Assembly (NCBI GenBank): GCA_023460795.1 | Contig: JAEWPC010000049.1 | Location: forward strand, 193,725 to 257,724 | Direction of reading: 5' to 3' | Source: Bacillota bacterium | GTDB lineage: Bacteria > Bacillota > Bacilli > Paenibacillales > Paenibacillaceae | Length of the DNA: 64,000 nt | Shown here: piece after piece, positions 7,047-17,400 of the stretch | How positions within the stretch are numbered: position 1 is the first letter of the stretch | How the letters are laid out: every line of letters starts with the position of its first letter | Notes under the pieces: model-generated | The model's database searches: none | What the model was told of the DNA's origin: nothing | The model's input: the letters and a program-made list of their open reading frames with translations, nothing else | Translations under genes and position numbers: made by a program

Positions 7047-8750
7047 ATGCCGAATTCACCTCAAGAGCTATACGAAGCATGGTTGAACGATTCGAACGTA
7101 GATGAGGCAACGAAGAATGAGCTTCGCGCAATAGGCGCTCAACAGGGGGAAATCGAGGATCGCTTCTATCGCGAGCTGGAGTTCGGAACGGGAGGGCTTC
7201 GCGGCGTCATGGGCGCAGGCACGAACCGGATGAACAAATACGTCATTGGGAAAGCGACTCAAGGTTTTGCCAACTTCTTGCTAGGGGAGTCCACGACTCC
7301 TGCCGTCGTTATCGCACACGATTCTCGCAACAATTCGGACACCTTCTCGCTAGAAGCCGCATGCGTACTGGCGGCTAACGGCATACGTACATACTTGTTC
7401 CGATCGCTTCGTCCGACGCCGCAGCTTAGCTTCGCGGTTCGCGATCTGAAGGCGACCGGAGGCATCGTCGTCACCGCCAGCCATAATCCGCCCGAGTACA
7501 ACGGGTACAAAGTATACGGAGCGGATGGCGGGCAGCTCGTTCCCGAGCAAGCGGAGCAAGTCATCGGCCGCATTCGCGACATCGCTTCGTTCGACCAAGT
7601 CAAGCGCCTGACGCCTGATGAAGCGGAGCGCCAAGGCTTGCTCGTCTGGCTCGGCGATGCGGATGATCAGCGTTACGTCGACGCCGTAGTCGCGCAATCC
7701 GTTCGACCTGATGTTATTAAGGGCGGAGCTGGCGACAAGCTGAGCATCGTGTTCACGCCGTTGCACGGCGCGGGCAACGTACCGATTCGCAACGTGCTTG
7801 CTCAAGCGGGCTTCTCGAAGGTAAGCATCGTCTCGGAGCAGGAGCAGCCGGACGGCATGTTCCGTACGGTGAAATCGCCGAACCCGGAAGAGCAGGAAGC
7901 TTTCACGCTGGCGATCCGGCTTGCGGACAAAGTCGGCGCGGACATCATCGTCGGCACCGACCCGGACTGCGACCGCATGGGCGCCGTCGTCAAGAACGAT
8001 AAAGGCGAATACGTCGTGCTGACCGGCAACCAATCCGGCGCGCTGATGGTTCATTATTTGCTATCGAATTTGCAAACTTTGGGCAAGCTACCAGCGAATG
8101 GCGCTGTCATCAAGACGATCGTCACGAGCGAGATGGGCGCGGATATCGCGGTATCGTACGGATGTACGGTCGTGAATACGCTGACGGGCTTCAAGTATAT
8201 CGGCGAGAAAATGTCGCAGTACGAAGCGGACGGCTCCCATACGTTCTTGTTCGGGTACGAGGAAAGCTACGGCTATCTGACGGGAACTTACGCGAGAGAT
8301 AAGGACGCCGTCGTGGCTTCCATGCTGATCTGCGAAGCGGCCGCCTTCTACAAGGCGCAAGGCAAAACGTTGTACGACGTCTTGCTCGAGCTGTACGCGA
8401 AGTACGGAACGTACTTGGAGAAGCTGGAGTCCCGCACGCTCAAAGGTAAGGACGGCGTCGCCAAGATCGGAGAGATCATGGAAGACTGGCGTTCGAACCC
8501 GCCGGAAGAGATCGCGGGCATCGCCGTCGCCAAAGTGCTCGATTACGGCCTGGGCTTAGACGGATTGCCGGTCGAGAACGTGCTCAAGTATATCCTCGCC
8601 GACGGCTCGTGGTTCTGCTTGCGTCCGTCCGGCACGGAGCCGAAGATTAAAGTTTATTTTGCCGTCAGGGGCAGCGGGCTTGAAGAAGCTTCGACTGCGC
8701 TTAAGCGGCTCGTCGATACGGTCATGGTCCGGGTTGACGGCAAAGCCTAA
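7047..8750 (+). CDS. Phosphoglucomutase / phosphomannomutase (PgcA-like)
   Basis: A 567-residue alpha-D-phosphohexomutase that interconverts hexose 1- and 6-phosphates, feeding UDP-glucose and other sugar nucleotides for wall and glycan synthesis. All four functional loops are visible: the phosphoserine loop TASHNPPEYNG, the Mg-binding GTDPDCDRMG, the sugar loop GYEESYGYL, and the phosphate loop RPSGTEPKIK. The length fits the long phosphoglucomutase type of Firmicutes (PgcA of B. subtilis). The start is ATG 7047 behind GAGGGAGAG. A strong terminator follows. The substrate preference (glucose or mannose) is not decided by the motifs. Confidence 0.92.
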   Translation: MPNSPQELYEAWLNDSNVDEATKNELRAIGAQQGEIEDRFYRELEFGTGGLRGVMGAGTNRMNKYVIGKATQGFANFLLGESTTPAVVIAHDSRNNSDTFSLEAACVLAANGIRTYLFRSLRPTPQLSFAVRDLKATGGIVVTASHNPPEYNGYKVYGADGGQLVPEQAEQVIGRIRDIASFDQVKRLTPDEAERQGLLVWLGDADDQRYVDAVVAQSVRPDVIKGGAGDKLSIVFTPLHGAGNVPIRNVLAQAGFSKVSIVSEQEQPDGMFRTVKSPNPEEQEAFTLAIRLADKVGADIIVGTDPDCDRMGAVVKNDKGEYVVLTGNQSGALMVHYLLSNLQTLGKLPANGAVIKTIVTSEMGADIAVSYGCTVVNTLTGFKYIGEKMSQYEADGSHTFLFGYEESYGYLTGTYARDKDAVVASMLICEAAAFYKAQGKTLYDVLLELYAKYGTYLEKLESRTLKGKDGVAKIGEIMEDWRSNPPEEIAGIAVAKVLDYGLGLDGLPVENVLKYILADGSWFCLRPSGTEPKIKVYFAVRGSGLEEASTALKRLVDTVMVRVDGKA

Positions 8751-8756
8751 TAAGGG

Positions 8757-8791
8757 AGCAGCGGAGGGTGAAGGCCAGCCGCTGCTTTTTG
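8757..8791 (+). terminator. Intrinsic terminator after the phosphohexomutase gene
   Basis: An 8-base perfect stem (8757-8764 with 8779-8786) and a T-run. Confidence 0.8.
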
Positions 8792-8879
8792 CCAGTAAGG
8801 CGAGTGCGTCGGGATTTGCATGACGATTGACAGCGTGGAGACCGATCGTACCAATCTACCGAGTAATGGAGTGAACGTT

Positions 8880-10910
8880 GTGCCTCAGTGGTTGAACAGA
8901 TTAAACGGGAAGATGTCCAAGTGGTTATGGTGGGTCGTCATCGTCGGGTTAATTGCCGCTTTACCAGTTATGTACGCACGTTCCGAGACCGAGAATTCGG
9001 CCAAGAACGTCGCTGTCGTCATGGATTATCGCGATTTGCTGCAAGTGAGCTCGACGCAGAAGGAACCGCAAGCCTACTTGCAAGAACAACTGAAGAGGCT
9101 TCAAGATGCTGGCGTCAACGGCATGGCCGTATTCGAAAGCACGCTCGAGGAGTTAAGCTGGGCGGGCGAGATTAACGTCTATAACGCGGCGCAGGCGGCG
9201 TTGCTGGAGCAACGCGTGTCACCACCGGAAGATAACCGCACTTATTTGGTGTTCCATCATAGCGAACATGAAAAAGTTCTTCGGCCGATTATCGAATGGG
9301 CATTTACGCACTACGGCGCGGACGTCCGGAATTGGACGGCGGGCGGGCTGTCCGGCATGAGTGTCGGCATGGGCTACGACGATGCTCTGATTCACCCCAT
9401 GGAACCGAATCCGATCGCCATGCAAGAGCTGATCGGCCAAGGGTTCCAGGTGTATCCGCGTCTGTCTAACCGCATTCTGCCTTATGATGCGGCCGAGGTT
9501 AAGATATGGCTGGACAAGTTCCAAGCGCTTGGCATTAAGCGCGTGCTGTTCGACGGAGAAGCCGTAACGGGTTACGGCGAAGGAAAGAACCTAAACGGCG
9601 TGAAGCAATTCGCGAACATGCTCGACGAGCACGGAATCGGCGTCGCGATGTTCGAGAACTTGAAGGTGCCGGTCAAAGGGTTGGCCAAGGTCGCTAATAT
9701 TCTCGAATACGATGCGATCCGCGGGCATTCGATCAGCGAGGGCGAGATGACGGTGCTGAAGACGGCGCAGATCGAGGATCGTCTCGTGCTGGCGGTCAAG
9801 GACCGCAAAATCCGTCTCATCTACTTGAACGCCATCGCGGCTAGGGACGCCGTGAAGGGACTCGTCTACCATCCGCTTGACAAGATCGTCGATGCGCTTG
9901 CCGGAACCGAGGATACGAAGGGCGCTATCGAGCAAATCGGAGATTTCGGTTATGCGTTCGGGGAGCCAGAGGCGTTCGAGATTCAGTCCGCGCCGCAGGA
10001 AACGATTTTCAAAGGACTGGCTCTGCTCGGAGCGATCGCGTTGTGCGCGATTATGGTGGGGCAATTCCTCCCTTCGCTGCTAACGGTTGCGTTCGTCCTT
10101 GGGGGTGTGGGCTCCGCAGGCTTGTACGTGCTGAACCATGATCTTATGGCTCAAGCGCTGGCGCTCTTCACGGGTATTGCCGCGCCGACGACGGCGGTCA
10201 TTCTGCTCGTCAAGAAGCTTCGCGAGCTGCGCGACGGGCATGCGGATCTATCGGGATTGCGGCGTCTAGGCGGAACCCTGCTGCTGTTCGTTCGCACGAC
10301 GGTGCTGTCGCTGGCGGCGATTCCTTTCATCGTTGCACTGCTGAACGATATTACGTATAGCCTCGTGCTGCAGCAATTCCGCGGCGTGAGCCTGCTTCAC
10401 TTGGCTCCGATCGGGCTCGTGGCACTCTATGTGTTCCTGTACGGCTCGAACGATTCGGTGCTTGGGAACGCGCGTCGCATTCTGGCCATGCCTCTAACGG
10501 TGCTGTGGATCGTGGGCCTTGGCATTATCGCGGCGGCCGGATTGTACTACTTGTCCAGAACGGGCAACGCGGGCGAAGTGTCGGGATTGGAGCTGAAGTT
10601 CCGTTCGGTACTGGAAAATGCGTTCGGCGTGCGTCCGAGAACGAAGGAGTTCCTGCTCGGGCATCCGCTGTTCATCGCGGGTATTTTCCTGGCGTTGCGG
10701 TACCGTTGGGCCATGGCGCTTATCATCGCGGGTACGATCGCGCAGCTGTCGATGGTCGATACGTTCGCGCATATTCATACGCCGATGCTGTTGTCGGCGA
10801 TTCGCGATCTGCTCGGTCTCGGACTGGGCTTGATTATCGGATTGATCGCCATCGCGGCGTGGCAAATCGCTGAAGGAGCATGGACACGATGGGTAAGACG
10901 AGAGGCTTGA
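8880..10910 (+). CDS. DUF5693-like polytopic membrane protein next to csaB
   Basis: A protein of about 676 residues. It has one N-terminal membrane segment (WLWWVVIVGLIAALPVMYA), a large extracytoplasmic domain of about 370 residues, then many membrane helices from about residue 380 to the end. It matches the family I know as DUF5693, which commonly sits beside csaB in Paenibacillaceae. The function is not established. The position suggests a part in making, flipping or modifying the pyruvylated wall polymer. GTG 8880 is preferred because GGAGTG lies 6-7 bases upstream and homologues begin close to the helix; ATG 8820 would add 20 residues. The 3' end overlaps csaB, so the two are coupled. 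Confidence 0.75.
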   Translation: MPQWLNRLNGKMSKWLWWVVIVGLIAALPVMYARSETENSAKNVAVVMDYRDLLQVSSTQKEPQAYLQEQLKRLQDAGVNGMAVFESTLEELSWAGEINVYNAAQAALLEQRVSPPEDNRTYLVFHHSEHEKVLRPIIEWAFTHYGADVRNWTAGGLSGMSVGMGYDDALIHPMEPNPIAMQELIGQGFQVYPRLSNRILPYDAAEVKIWLDKFQALGIKRVLFDGEAVTGYGEGKNLNGVKQFANMLDEHGIGVAMFENLKVPVKGLAKVANILEYDAIRGHSISEGEMTVLKTAQIEDRLVLAVKDRKIRLIYLNAIAARDAVKGLVYHPLDKIVDALAGTEDTKGAIEQIGDFGYAFGEPEAFEIQSAPQETIFKGLALLGAIALCAIMVGQFLPSLLTVAFVLGGVGSAGLYVLNHDLMAQALALFTGIAAPTTAVILLVKKLRELRDGHADLSGLRRLGGTLLLFVRTTVLSLAAIPFIVALLNDITYSLVLQQFRGVSLLHLAPIGLVALYVFLYGSNDSVLGNARRILAMPLTVLWIVGLGIIAAAGLYYLSRTGNAGEVSGLELKFRSVLENAFGVRPRTKEFLLGHPLFIAGIFLALRYRWAMALIIAGTIAQLSMVDTFAHIHTPMLLSAIRDLLGLGLGLIIGLIAIAAWQIAEGAWTRWVRREA

Positions 10911-12118
10911 GCGGTAGAGGGAACAGTACCGTCCGCCGCATCGTGCTGTCCGGATATTACGGATTCCACAATAGCGGCGACGAGGCGGTACTGAAGAGTA
11001 TATTGACCGCTCTGGACGAAGCGGGTAGGGCGGCGGGGCTTAAGATCGATCCAGTCGTGCTGTCCGGCGATCCGGAGTGGACGAGCAAGCACTACGGCGT
11101 CGAAGCCGTGCATCGAATGAAGCTGGCGGAAGTGCGCCGGGCGCTGCGAGGCAGCGACGGACTCATCAGCGGCGGCGGCAGCTTGCTGCAGGATGCGACC
11201 GGAATGGGTTCTATTCCGTATTACTTGGGTATAATGGCGCTGGCGCGCTGGTGCGGCGTGCCGACGTTCGTATACGCGCAAGGCATCGGCCCGGTGAACC
11301 GGAAGCTGTTCCAGCCTTTTATCGCGCGAGCGTTCAAGAAAGCCGCTTACGTGTCGGTTCGCGATGAGGAGTCGGCTACGCTGCTCCGCCGCTACGGGGT
11401 TCCCGCGGCGAAGGTCGAGGTCGTGCCCGACCCCGTTATGGGGTTGCCGCCCGGCGAGGCTGAGTCGGGGGAAGGCTTGAGCGCTGGTGGCGAAGACGGT
11501 ACAAGTGTGGGCGGTGCGCGCGAGGGTAGAGACGTGGCAAGCGTAAGTGAAGCGCGCGAGGCTGCGCAGGCGGGGACGGACACGAGGCCGATCGTCGGCG
11601 TGTCCGTCCGGTTCTGGCGCGACGACCGCGCGGACCTGGACCGCGTGGTCGCCGCGCTTGAAGCGCTGGCCGGACGAGCGTCTGGCGGCGTCCGGCTGCG
11701 CTTCTTGCCGTTCCATCACGGGGGCGACGAGGATGCGTCGCGTTACGTGATGGAACGGCTCTCGTGCGCCGCGGAGCTGGCTCCGGCGCACGACGACCCG
11801 CAGCGCATGCTGCGGGAGGTGGGCCGATGCGCGCTGCTCATCGGCATGCGGCTGCATTCGCTCATCTATGCGGCGAATCGCGAAGTGCCTCTCCTTGGGA
11901 TCTCGTACGATCCCAAGATCGATCAATTCCTCGCGCGGCTAGGACAGCGCGCCGTCGGAACGACCGAGGAGCTCGAACCGGACCACTTCGCCGAGCAGGC
12001 ATTAGAAACCATTAATAATCCGGCCGGATGGCTTGCTGCGCGCGGGCCGGCGGTCGCTAAGCTGAAGCAGGAGGCAATCAGACCTGCGCAACAAATTGTC
12101 GACTTCTTGCGTATTTAA
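10889..12118 (+). CDS. csaB: CsaB, polysaccharide pyruvyl transferase
   Basis: A 409-residue enzyme that adds pyruvate ketal groups, from phosphoenolpyruvate, to the ManNAc of secondary cell wall polymer; the ketals are what SLH domains bind. Family features are the N-terminal SGYYGFHNSGDEA, then GGGSLLQD, YAQGIGPV, and a C-terminal IGMRLHSLIYA. Residues about 188-231 are a Gly/Glu/Ala-rich low-complexity linker between the two halves, which makes this protein longer than most CsaB. I chose ATG 10889, since AAGGAG is 10 bases upstream; ATG 10880 is almost on top of that site. It overlaps the gene before it and precedes tagA by 24 bases. Confidence 0.9.
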   Translation: MGKTRGLSGRGNSTVRRIVLSGYYGFHNSGDEAVLKSILTALDEAGRAAGLKIDPVVLSGDPEWTSKHYGVEAVHRMKLAEVRRALRGSDGLISGGGSLLQDATGMGSIPYYLGIMALARWCGVPTFVYAQGIGPVNRKLFQPFIARAFKKAAYVSVRDEESATLLRRYGVPAAKVEVVPDPVMGLPPGEAESGEGLSAGGEDGTSVGGAREGRDVASVSEAREAAQAGTDTRPIVGVSVRFWRDDRADLDRVVAALEALAGRASGGVRLRFLPFHHGGDEDASRYVMERLSCAAELAPAHDDPQRMLREVGRCALLIGMRLHSLIYAANREVPLLGISYDPKIDQFLARLGQRAVGTTEELEPDHFAEQALETINNPAGWLAARGPAVAKLKQEAIRPAQQIVDFLRI

Positions 12119-12142
12119 CATAGAAGCTGGAGGCTGAGGGTT

Positions 12143-12913
12143 GTGGACAAGGGCGTAAGACCGTTCCCGACGGTGTCCCTATACGGAGTACCATTTTCCA
12201 AGATGAATATGAAGGAGACCGTTGCCTTCCTGACGAGAGCCATCGAAGCCAGAAGATCTACCCGCGTCATCACGGGCAACCCGATCATGCTGATGGCGGG
12301 GCTGGAGAACCCGGATTTTCATCGCGCGCTGGCAAGCGCCGACCTCGTTGTCCCGGACGGCGCGGGAGTCGTATGGGCCGCAAGCCGGTTGAAGCAGCCG
12401 GTTCAGGAACGCGTCGCAGGCTTCGACCTCATGCACGAATTGCTGCAAGAAGGCGAACGGAAGAGCTGGAGCGTGTATTTGCTAGGCGCGAGCGCGGACA
12501 TTATTCAGACTGCGCACGATAACCTGAAGGCCAAATACCCGGGCGTCCGTTTCGTCGGATACCGGGACGGCTACTTCACGGATCACGAAGACGACGCCGT
12601 GGTGGCTGCGATTCGGGAAGCGAGTCCGGACATGCTGTTCGTCGCTCGTTCGACGTTGAACCAAGAGCCTTGGATCGAGAAATACGCGCAGAAGCTCGGA
12701 GTTCCGGTCATCATGGGCGTCGGAGGCAGCTTCGATGTCGTCGCGGGTAAGCTTAAGCGAGCGCCGGCCATTTTCCGAAAGTTAAGCTTGGAATGGTTCT
12801 ATCGGTTGCTTCAGGAGCCGTCCCGTTACAAGAGGATGCTCGTACTGCCCCGCTTTGCCCTCAAAGTGATTAAAGACGGAGAAAAAGTCCTGAAACCGAT
12901 CAAGCCGTCATGA
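12143..12913 (+). CDS. tagA: TagA-type N-acetylmannosaminyltransferase (WecG/TagA/CpsF family)
   Basis: A 256-residue membrane-associated GT26 enzyme. TagA transfers ManNAc from UDP-ManNAc to GlcNAc-PP-undecaprenol, the second step of wall polymer assembly. Family motifs seen are TGNPIMLMAGLENPDF, VPDGAGVVWA, and the QEPWIEKYAQKLGVPVIMGVGGSFD region, plus the C-terminal basic tail used for membrane contact. The start is GTG 12143 with GGAGG at 12129-12133. With csaB upstream and tagO downstream it covers initiation, ManNAc addition and pyruvylation of an SLH-binding polymer. Confidence 0.92.
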   Translation: MDKGVRPFPTVSLYGVPFSKMNMKETVAFLTRAIEARRSTRVITGNPIMLMAGLENPDFHRALASADLVVPDGAGVVWAASRLKQPVQERVAGFDLMHELLQEGERKSWSVYLLGASADIIQTAHDNLKAKYPGVRFVGYRDGYFTDHEDDAVVAAIREASPDMLFVARSTLNQEPWIEKYAQKLGVPVIMGVGGSFDVVAGKLKRAPAIFRKLSLEWFYRLLQEPSRYKRMLVLPRFALKVIKDGEKVLKPIKPS

Positions 12914-12973
12914 AAACATTTATGAAAATGAACAAAATCGGTGAAAACGGCTGAAAACGACAGAATTATCGCC

Positions 12974-13003
12974 TTGTTGTTATTCGCGTAACGGGAGTAT
13001 AAT
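12974..13003 (+). promoter_or_regulatory. Sigma-A promoter of tagO
   Basis: TTGTTG (12974-12979) and TATAAT (12998-13003) are 18 bases apart, about 30 bases before the tagO start. A perfect -10 makes this a good candidate. Confidence 0.65.
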
Positions 13004-13036
13004 TCATTCCGGTATACAAAAAGGGGAGAGTTGTGG

Positions 13037-14182
13037 ATGCTTTCTGGCTGGATGCTAGGAATCGGATTGTCCGGATTTGCGATCGCATTGGCGCTGGCGC
13101 TCGTACTGACGCCGCTCGTGAAGAAGTTTGCTGTTCGCATCGGCGCGATCGACGTGCCGAATCATCGTAAAGTTCATACGCGTATTATGCCTCGGATGGG
13201 CGGACTCGCGATCTATGCGTCGTTCACCGTAGGATTATTATTGTTGATGCCTTGGCTGCCGGAAGGCACGCTAAGCCATCATGACCGCAATCTTATCGGC
13301 GCATTGCTGACCGGCGGCACGCTCATCGTGTTGCTCGGGGCGCTAGATGACAAGTTCGACTTGTCGGCCAAGCTGAAGCTTCTCATTCAGATCGGGGCTG
13401 CCTGTATCGTCGTATTCGGCTTCGGCGTTAAGATCAATTTGCTCAACGTTCCGTTCGGCGATGCGATGCAACCGCTCGGCGAATGGATTAGCATACCGCT
13501 CACGATCTTCTGGATCGTCGGCGTGACGAACGCGATCAACCTGATCGACGGTCTCGACGGTCTCGCGGCCGGCGTATCCGCCATCGCGATCGGCACGATT
13601 CTCGTTATGGGCATTATCATGGGCAACTCGGCGGTTATTCTTCTGTCCACCGTATTGCTCGGCGGCATCATCGGATTTTTATTTTTCAACTTCCATCCCG
13701 CGAAAATATTCATGGGCGACTCGGGCTCGCTTTTCCTAGGCTTCGCCTTGGCGACGCTCTCGATGCTCGGGTTCAAGCAGATTACCGTGGTATCGTTCGT
13801 AACGCCTTTGCTTATCATTGGCGTACCGCTCTCGGATACGTTCTTCGCCATCGTACGCCGGTGGATCCAGAAGAAGCCGATCTTCGCGCCGGACAAAGGC
13901 CATCTGCATCACTGCCTGCAGCAGCTCGGTTTCAGCCACCGCACGACGGTGCTCATCATCTACGGCATCGCGGCGTTCTTCGGCACCTGCGCCGTTATTC
14001 AATCGAGCATGTCCGATACGGGCCTCGGCAACTGGATTACGTTCATCGTCATCTGCGCGCTCGTGTTCCTGCTCCAGATCGGCGCCGAGCTGATCGGCAT
14101 CGTCGACAAGACGCGCCGTCCGGTGCTCGATTTCATCGCTCGTCTTCGGATGAAGCCGCACACCGAATCCCGCGGCGAATAA
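13037..14182 (+). CDS. tagO: TagO/WecA-type undecaprenyl-phosphate GlcNAc-1-phosphate transferase
   Basis: A 381-residue polytopic membrane enzyme of the MraY/WecA family. It makes GlcNAc-PP-undecaprenol from UDP-GlcNAc, the first step for wall teichoic acids and secondary wall polymers. Catalytic motifs are the DD of GALDDKFD, NAINLIDGLDGLAAG, FMGDSGSLFLG, and the C-terminal HLHH loop. About ten hydrophobic helices are evident. I chose ATG 13037 because AAGGGGAG is 8 bases upstream; a TTG at 13031 is too close. In B. subtilis tagO lies near degSU, whereas here degS is at 60.9 kb. The gene has its own promoter and terminator. Confidence 0.93.
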   Translation: MLSGWMLGIGLSGFAIALALALVLTPLVKKFAVRIGAIDVPNHRKVHTRIMPRMGGLAIYASFTVGLLLLMPWLPEGTLSHHDRNLIGALLTGGTLIVLLGALDDKFDLSAKLKLLIQIGAACIVVFGFGVKINLLNVPFGDAMQPLGEWISIPLTIFWIVGVTNAINLIDGLDGLAAGVSAIAIGTILVMGIIMGNSAVILLSTVLLGGIIGFLFFNFHPAKIFMGDSGSLFLGFALATLSMLGFKQITVVSFVTPLLIIGVPLSDTFFAIVRRWIQKKPIFAPDKGHLHHCLQQLGFSHRTTVLIIYGIAAFFGTCAVIQSSMSDTGLGNWITFIVICALVFLLQIGAELIGIVDKTRRPVLDFIARLRMKPHTESRGE

Positions 14183-14201
14183 CACGCCATTATCTAAGAC
14201 C

Positions 14202-14256
14202 AAAGACTCAATTGCTCCTCCTTATGCGAATAAGGACAAGCAATTGGGTCTTTTTT
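14202..14256 (+). terminator. Intrinsic terminator after tagO
   Basis: A 14-base stem with one G-U pair (14202-14215 with 14240-14253) and a run of six T. Confidence 0.85.
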
Positions 14257-14311
14257 CATTTGGAAATCTAAACATTTTTCCCGAAAAACCGATAACAACT
14301 GTACAGAACTT

Positions 14312-14341
14312 TTGCGGAAAAGACACGTCTAATGGTATATG
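14312..14341 (+). promoter_or_regulatory. Candidate promoter of the SLH protein at 14479
   Basis: TTGCGG (14312-14317) and TATATG (14336-14341) are 18 bases apart. They would leave a leader of about 130 bases. The match is modest. Confidence 0.35.
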
Positions 14342-14478
14342 TTGACGAAGTTGTGCATTTCCGCCAAAAGGGGAGGAACGCAATCGGACGAGCCGCTAAC
14401 ATGAGACACCCTGCTGTACAATCGATCTTCACTCTTCGGAACCGTACAGGTTCTTAGAATACATAAGGAGGAAATTAC

Positions 14479-17400
14479 GTGAAAAGACTAATAGCATCTT
14501 TGATGGCGTTAATGCTCGTTGTCACCATGTTCCCGCCAGGGATCGTTAAGAAGGCCGATGCGGCGAGCATTGCGACTTATTTCTTGCCGCAGGTTTCGGA
14601 ACTTCGCAATACGGCGATTCTGACAACGAATTTAAAGTCTGGGGATCCGGGTTACGATGCTGATAAAGCGTTGAGTCGAGATACGGCTTATGTAACGACC
14701 GATGGTAACTTGGAGATTCGAGGTTCGATCCAAGGCGTATCCACGGATTCGATGTCAGCACGGGTAGAACTTCTTAATTTGAACCCGGCGAACGGTACCT
14801 GGACCACTGATGTTAACCGCTACGCGGTAAGCAACGTTGCTGTTGATCCGGAGAATGCCAACCGGTTCGTTGCCCGTAACCTGACTTTATTCAGTGGAAT
14901 GAATAAAGTTACCTTTACAGGTAAGCAAGGCAACGTGCAACGTTCTGATGTTTTCTACATTCTTTATGATAAAGTTCCATATCTAGAGAAACTAAAAATT
15001 ACTAGCGGTGCCCAGTTGCTTGATCTGAACGAGGGAACACAAGTCGTCGTTTCAACCGAGTCCGTGTCAATCCAAGGGACCGCGAAGAACGCGACTAAAG
15101 TGACCGCTAACGTTGATGGAAGCACGGTTGCGTCAGCCAACGTTTACGACGAAGGAGATTTCTTCACGTCTTCCTTCAAGTTGAAGCCGGGCAAGAACAA
15201 CATTAATCTTACGATCACGAACGGCACGAATACGATCAATGTTCTGCGCGAGGTCTATTACTTTAACAATGACAAACCGTATACTTCAGTACAGTTAACA
15301 TTAGCTAGCAAAGATTATCCTCTGTATCCAATTGCAAATTCAGCGAATCCTAAAGTAACCGTCGGCACAGCCACTTATAATCCGCCGTCCACCGTGCAAA
15401 ATGCTACATTGGATATCGAATTGCTAATTCCAGTAGCAGCGTCATCTTTGCCGTTCGCGGGTAATGGTTCGTATACGATCGGCTCGACAACGACGGTCGT
15501 AACAACTGCAACGGAGATTGTAATTCCGGATGATAATGGAGATCCGATGTATCGGCTAGTAAGCTTTACGACTGCTCCTTTCTCGTTAGAACCGGATGGT
15601 GGCACTTACGAACAAAAGCAAGACATCAACATTACGGTTAACCATGGAACGGCGCATTCAACATTCGCGAGTTTCTTTACTTACTTGCCTGGCGAGACTG
15701 CGATCGTCGATATGAAGTACTTGCCTAAGTTTAAGGTTAACGATGATGTCACGACCCTGGATATCGAACCGCTCAATGGTGCTACGGTCGAGGATTCGGA
15801 ATTCTATATCCTCGTGGAAGCCGATAAGGACGGTGTTCCTTCTGATCCGGTTGCCGAATATGCGTTGGAGAATATGATTGGAAGATTGCTACCGGCCAAG
15901 ACTACAACTGTGCAACTGAATCTCGTAGCAGCTAACGGGTTGGAGGACAACCAACGAGTATATAGAGTCTCCAACTTCCCGAACGGCCAGCAGAAAGTGG
16001 AATTCAAGTTCACCAAAGATCCTTCTGGGGAGCACACGGCGACTTTTGTAGCCAATATCTCGTATGTATCCAAGAGCTATATCTATATTTCTAACCTGAT
16101 CGACGGGCAACAAATTGAGAAGGATTCAACACAAACTAACCTTACCATGGATATTACCGGTGAATTCGTAGGGTTCAACAAGGCGGCGAATATCGGAACG
16201 CCGCAGATATTCATTAATGGTAAGAACTTAACTGATTTACTTAAAGCTAATCCCTATTCATATGATTTAGAGAACGATGTGAATGGAGCTGCGGCTACTA
16301 ATCCCGACGGTCGTAAATTTGAAATTCCGCTGACAATCGGCGACCCCGATGATCCGCAGCTTATATTCGGCGAGAATAGAATTACGATCAAAGGTGTAAA
16401 CGAGCTTGGCTCCAGCAACCTTCAAGTCATCACCAAAGAGATCAAGATATATATCATCGATACGAATGTCTCCAAGATCGCGAATTTTATGCCTTCTCTA
16501 TCCGTGGACACTCGTCTAGAGTTAACTAGGGCGAACGTAACGGGAACGGTGGATGCATACACGGAAGATGAACTCATTGCTTTGTTCAGGCCTTCGCCGG
16601 AGTTTCAATACCTGGATGGTAAGTATACGACGAGTGAACGGAAATACGATCTCATACTCAGAGGCTCCGGAGCGTCTTCTGTCAACCTGAAGCTTGGCTC
16701 TGAATCTATCCTATTTGTTAATGTACCGGAAGTCGCGGAGAGTCGTCGCAATCAAGGAACCACCTACAAGTACGACATCGTTGGCAACCAATCGGATTTT
16801 ATCATCCGGGTGAATGACATACCGTTCCCGACACCTGGAACCTACGTCTATAACCTGGATTTGATCAACGGAACGGGAGCGATCACGAGCCAGACGCTGG
16901 AAATTACGCGAGAAGTCGTGCCATATCGCATACTTTCCCCGATCGCGACGGTCGGTAATCAAATTATTGTAAACAAAAACTTCGTCCGCTTTGACATTGA
17001 AGCGGAAGGGGCGACGGAAGTTAAGATCGGCAAAGACGGCATCGCGACGAAACGGTCGGATCTTAACAACCGATTCGTGTACGATTATGTAGGTTTGAAA
17101 GCGAACACTTCCAATAAGATCGATATACAAATCACGCGTGCCGATAACACGTACAAGACGTCTGTATTCGTGAACTACGTAGGAGAGCCTCAAGTCGACT
17201 CGCAGTTCATGGAGAAGATCGGCACGAAGCACTCCATTTTCGATAAGGCTTTGCAACTCACGTTCCCTAAAGGTACGGTGTTGAAGGCGGCGGACATGGA
17301 AAGCTGGATGGCTCCTAAGCTTTATACTGACACTAAGTTGTTGTTCGGTATCGCTTACCCTGAGGATGGCGTCGTCGAACGTAAGAACGATTATGGGAAT

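Noticed and set aside
10775..11926. Long reverse frame of 383 codons opposite csaB
   Set aside because: It is rich in Arg, His and Gln as expected from the antisense of a GC-rich gene, and csaB is certain on the forward strand.
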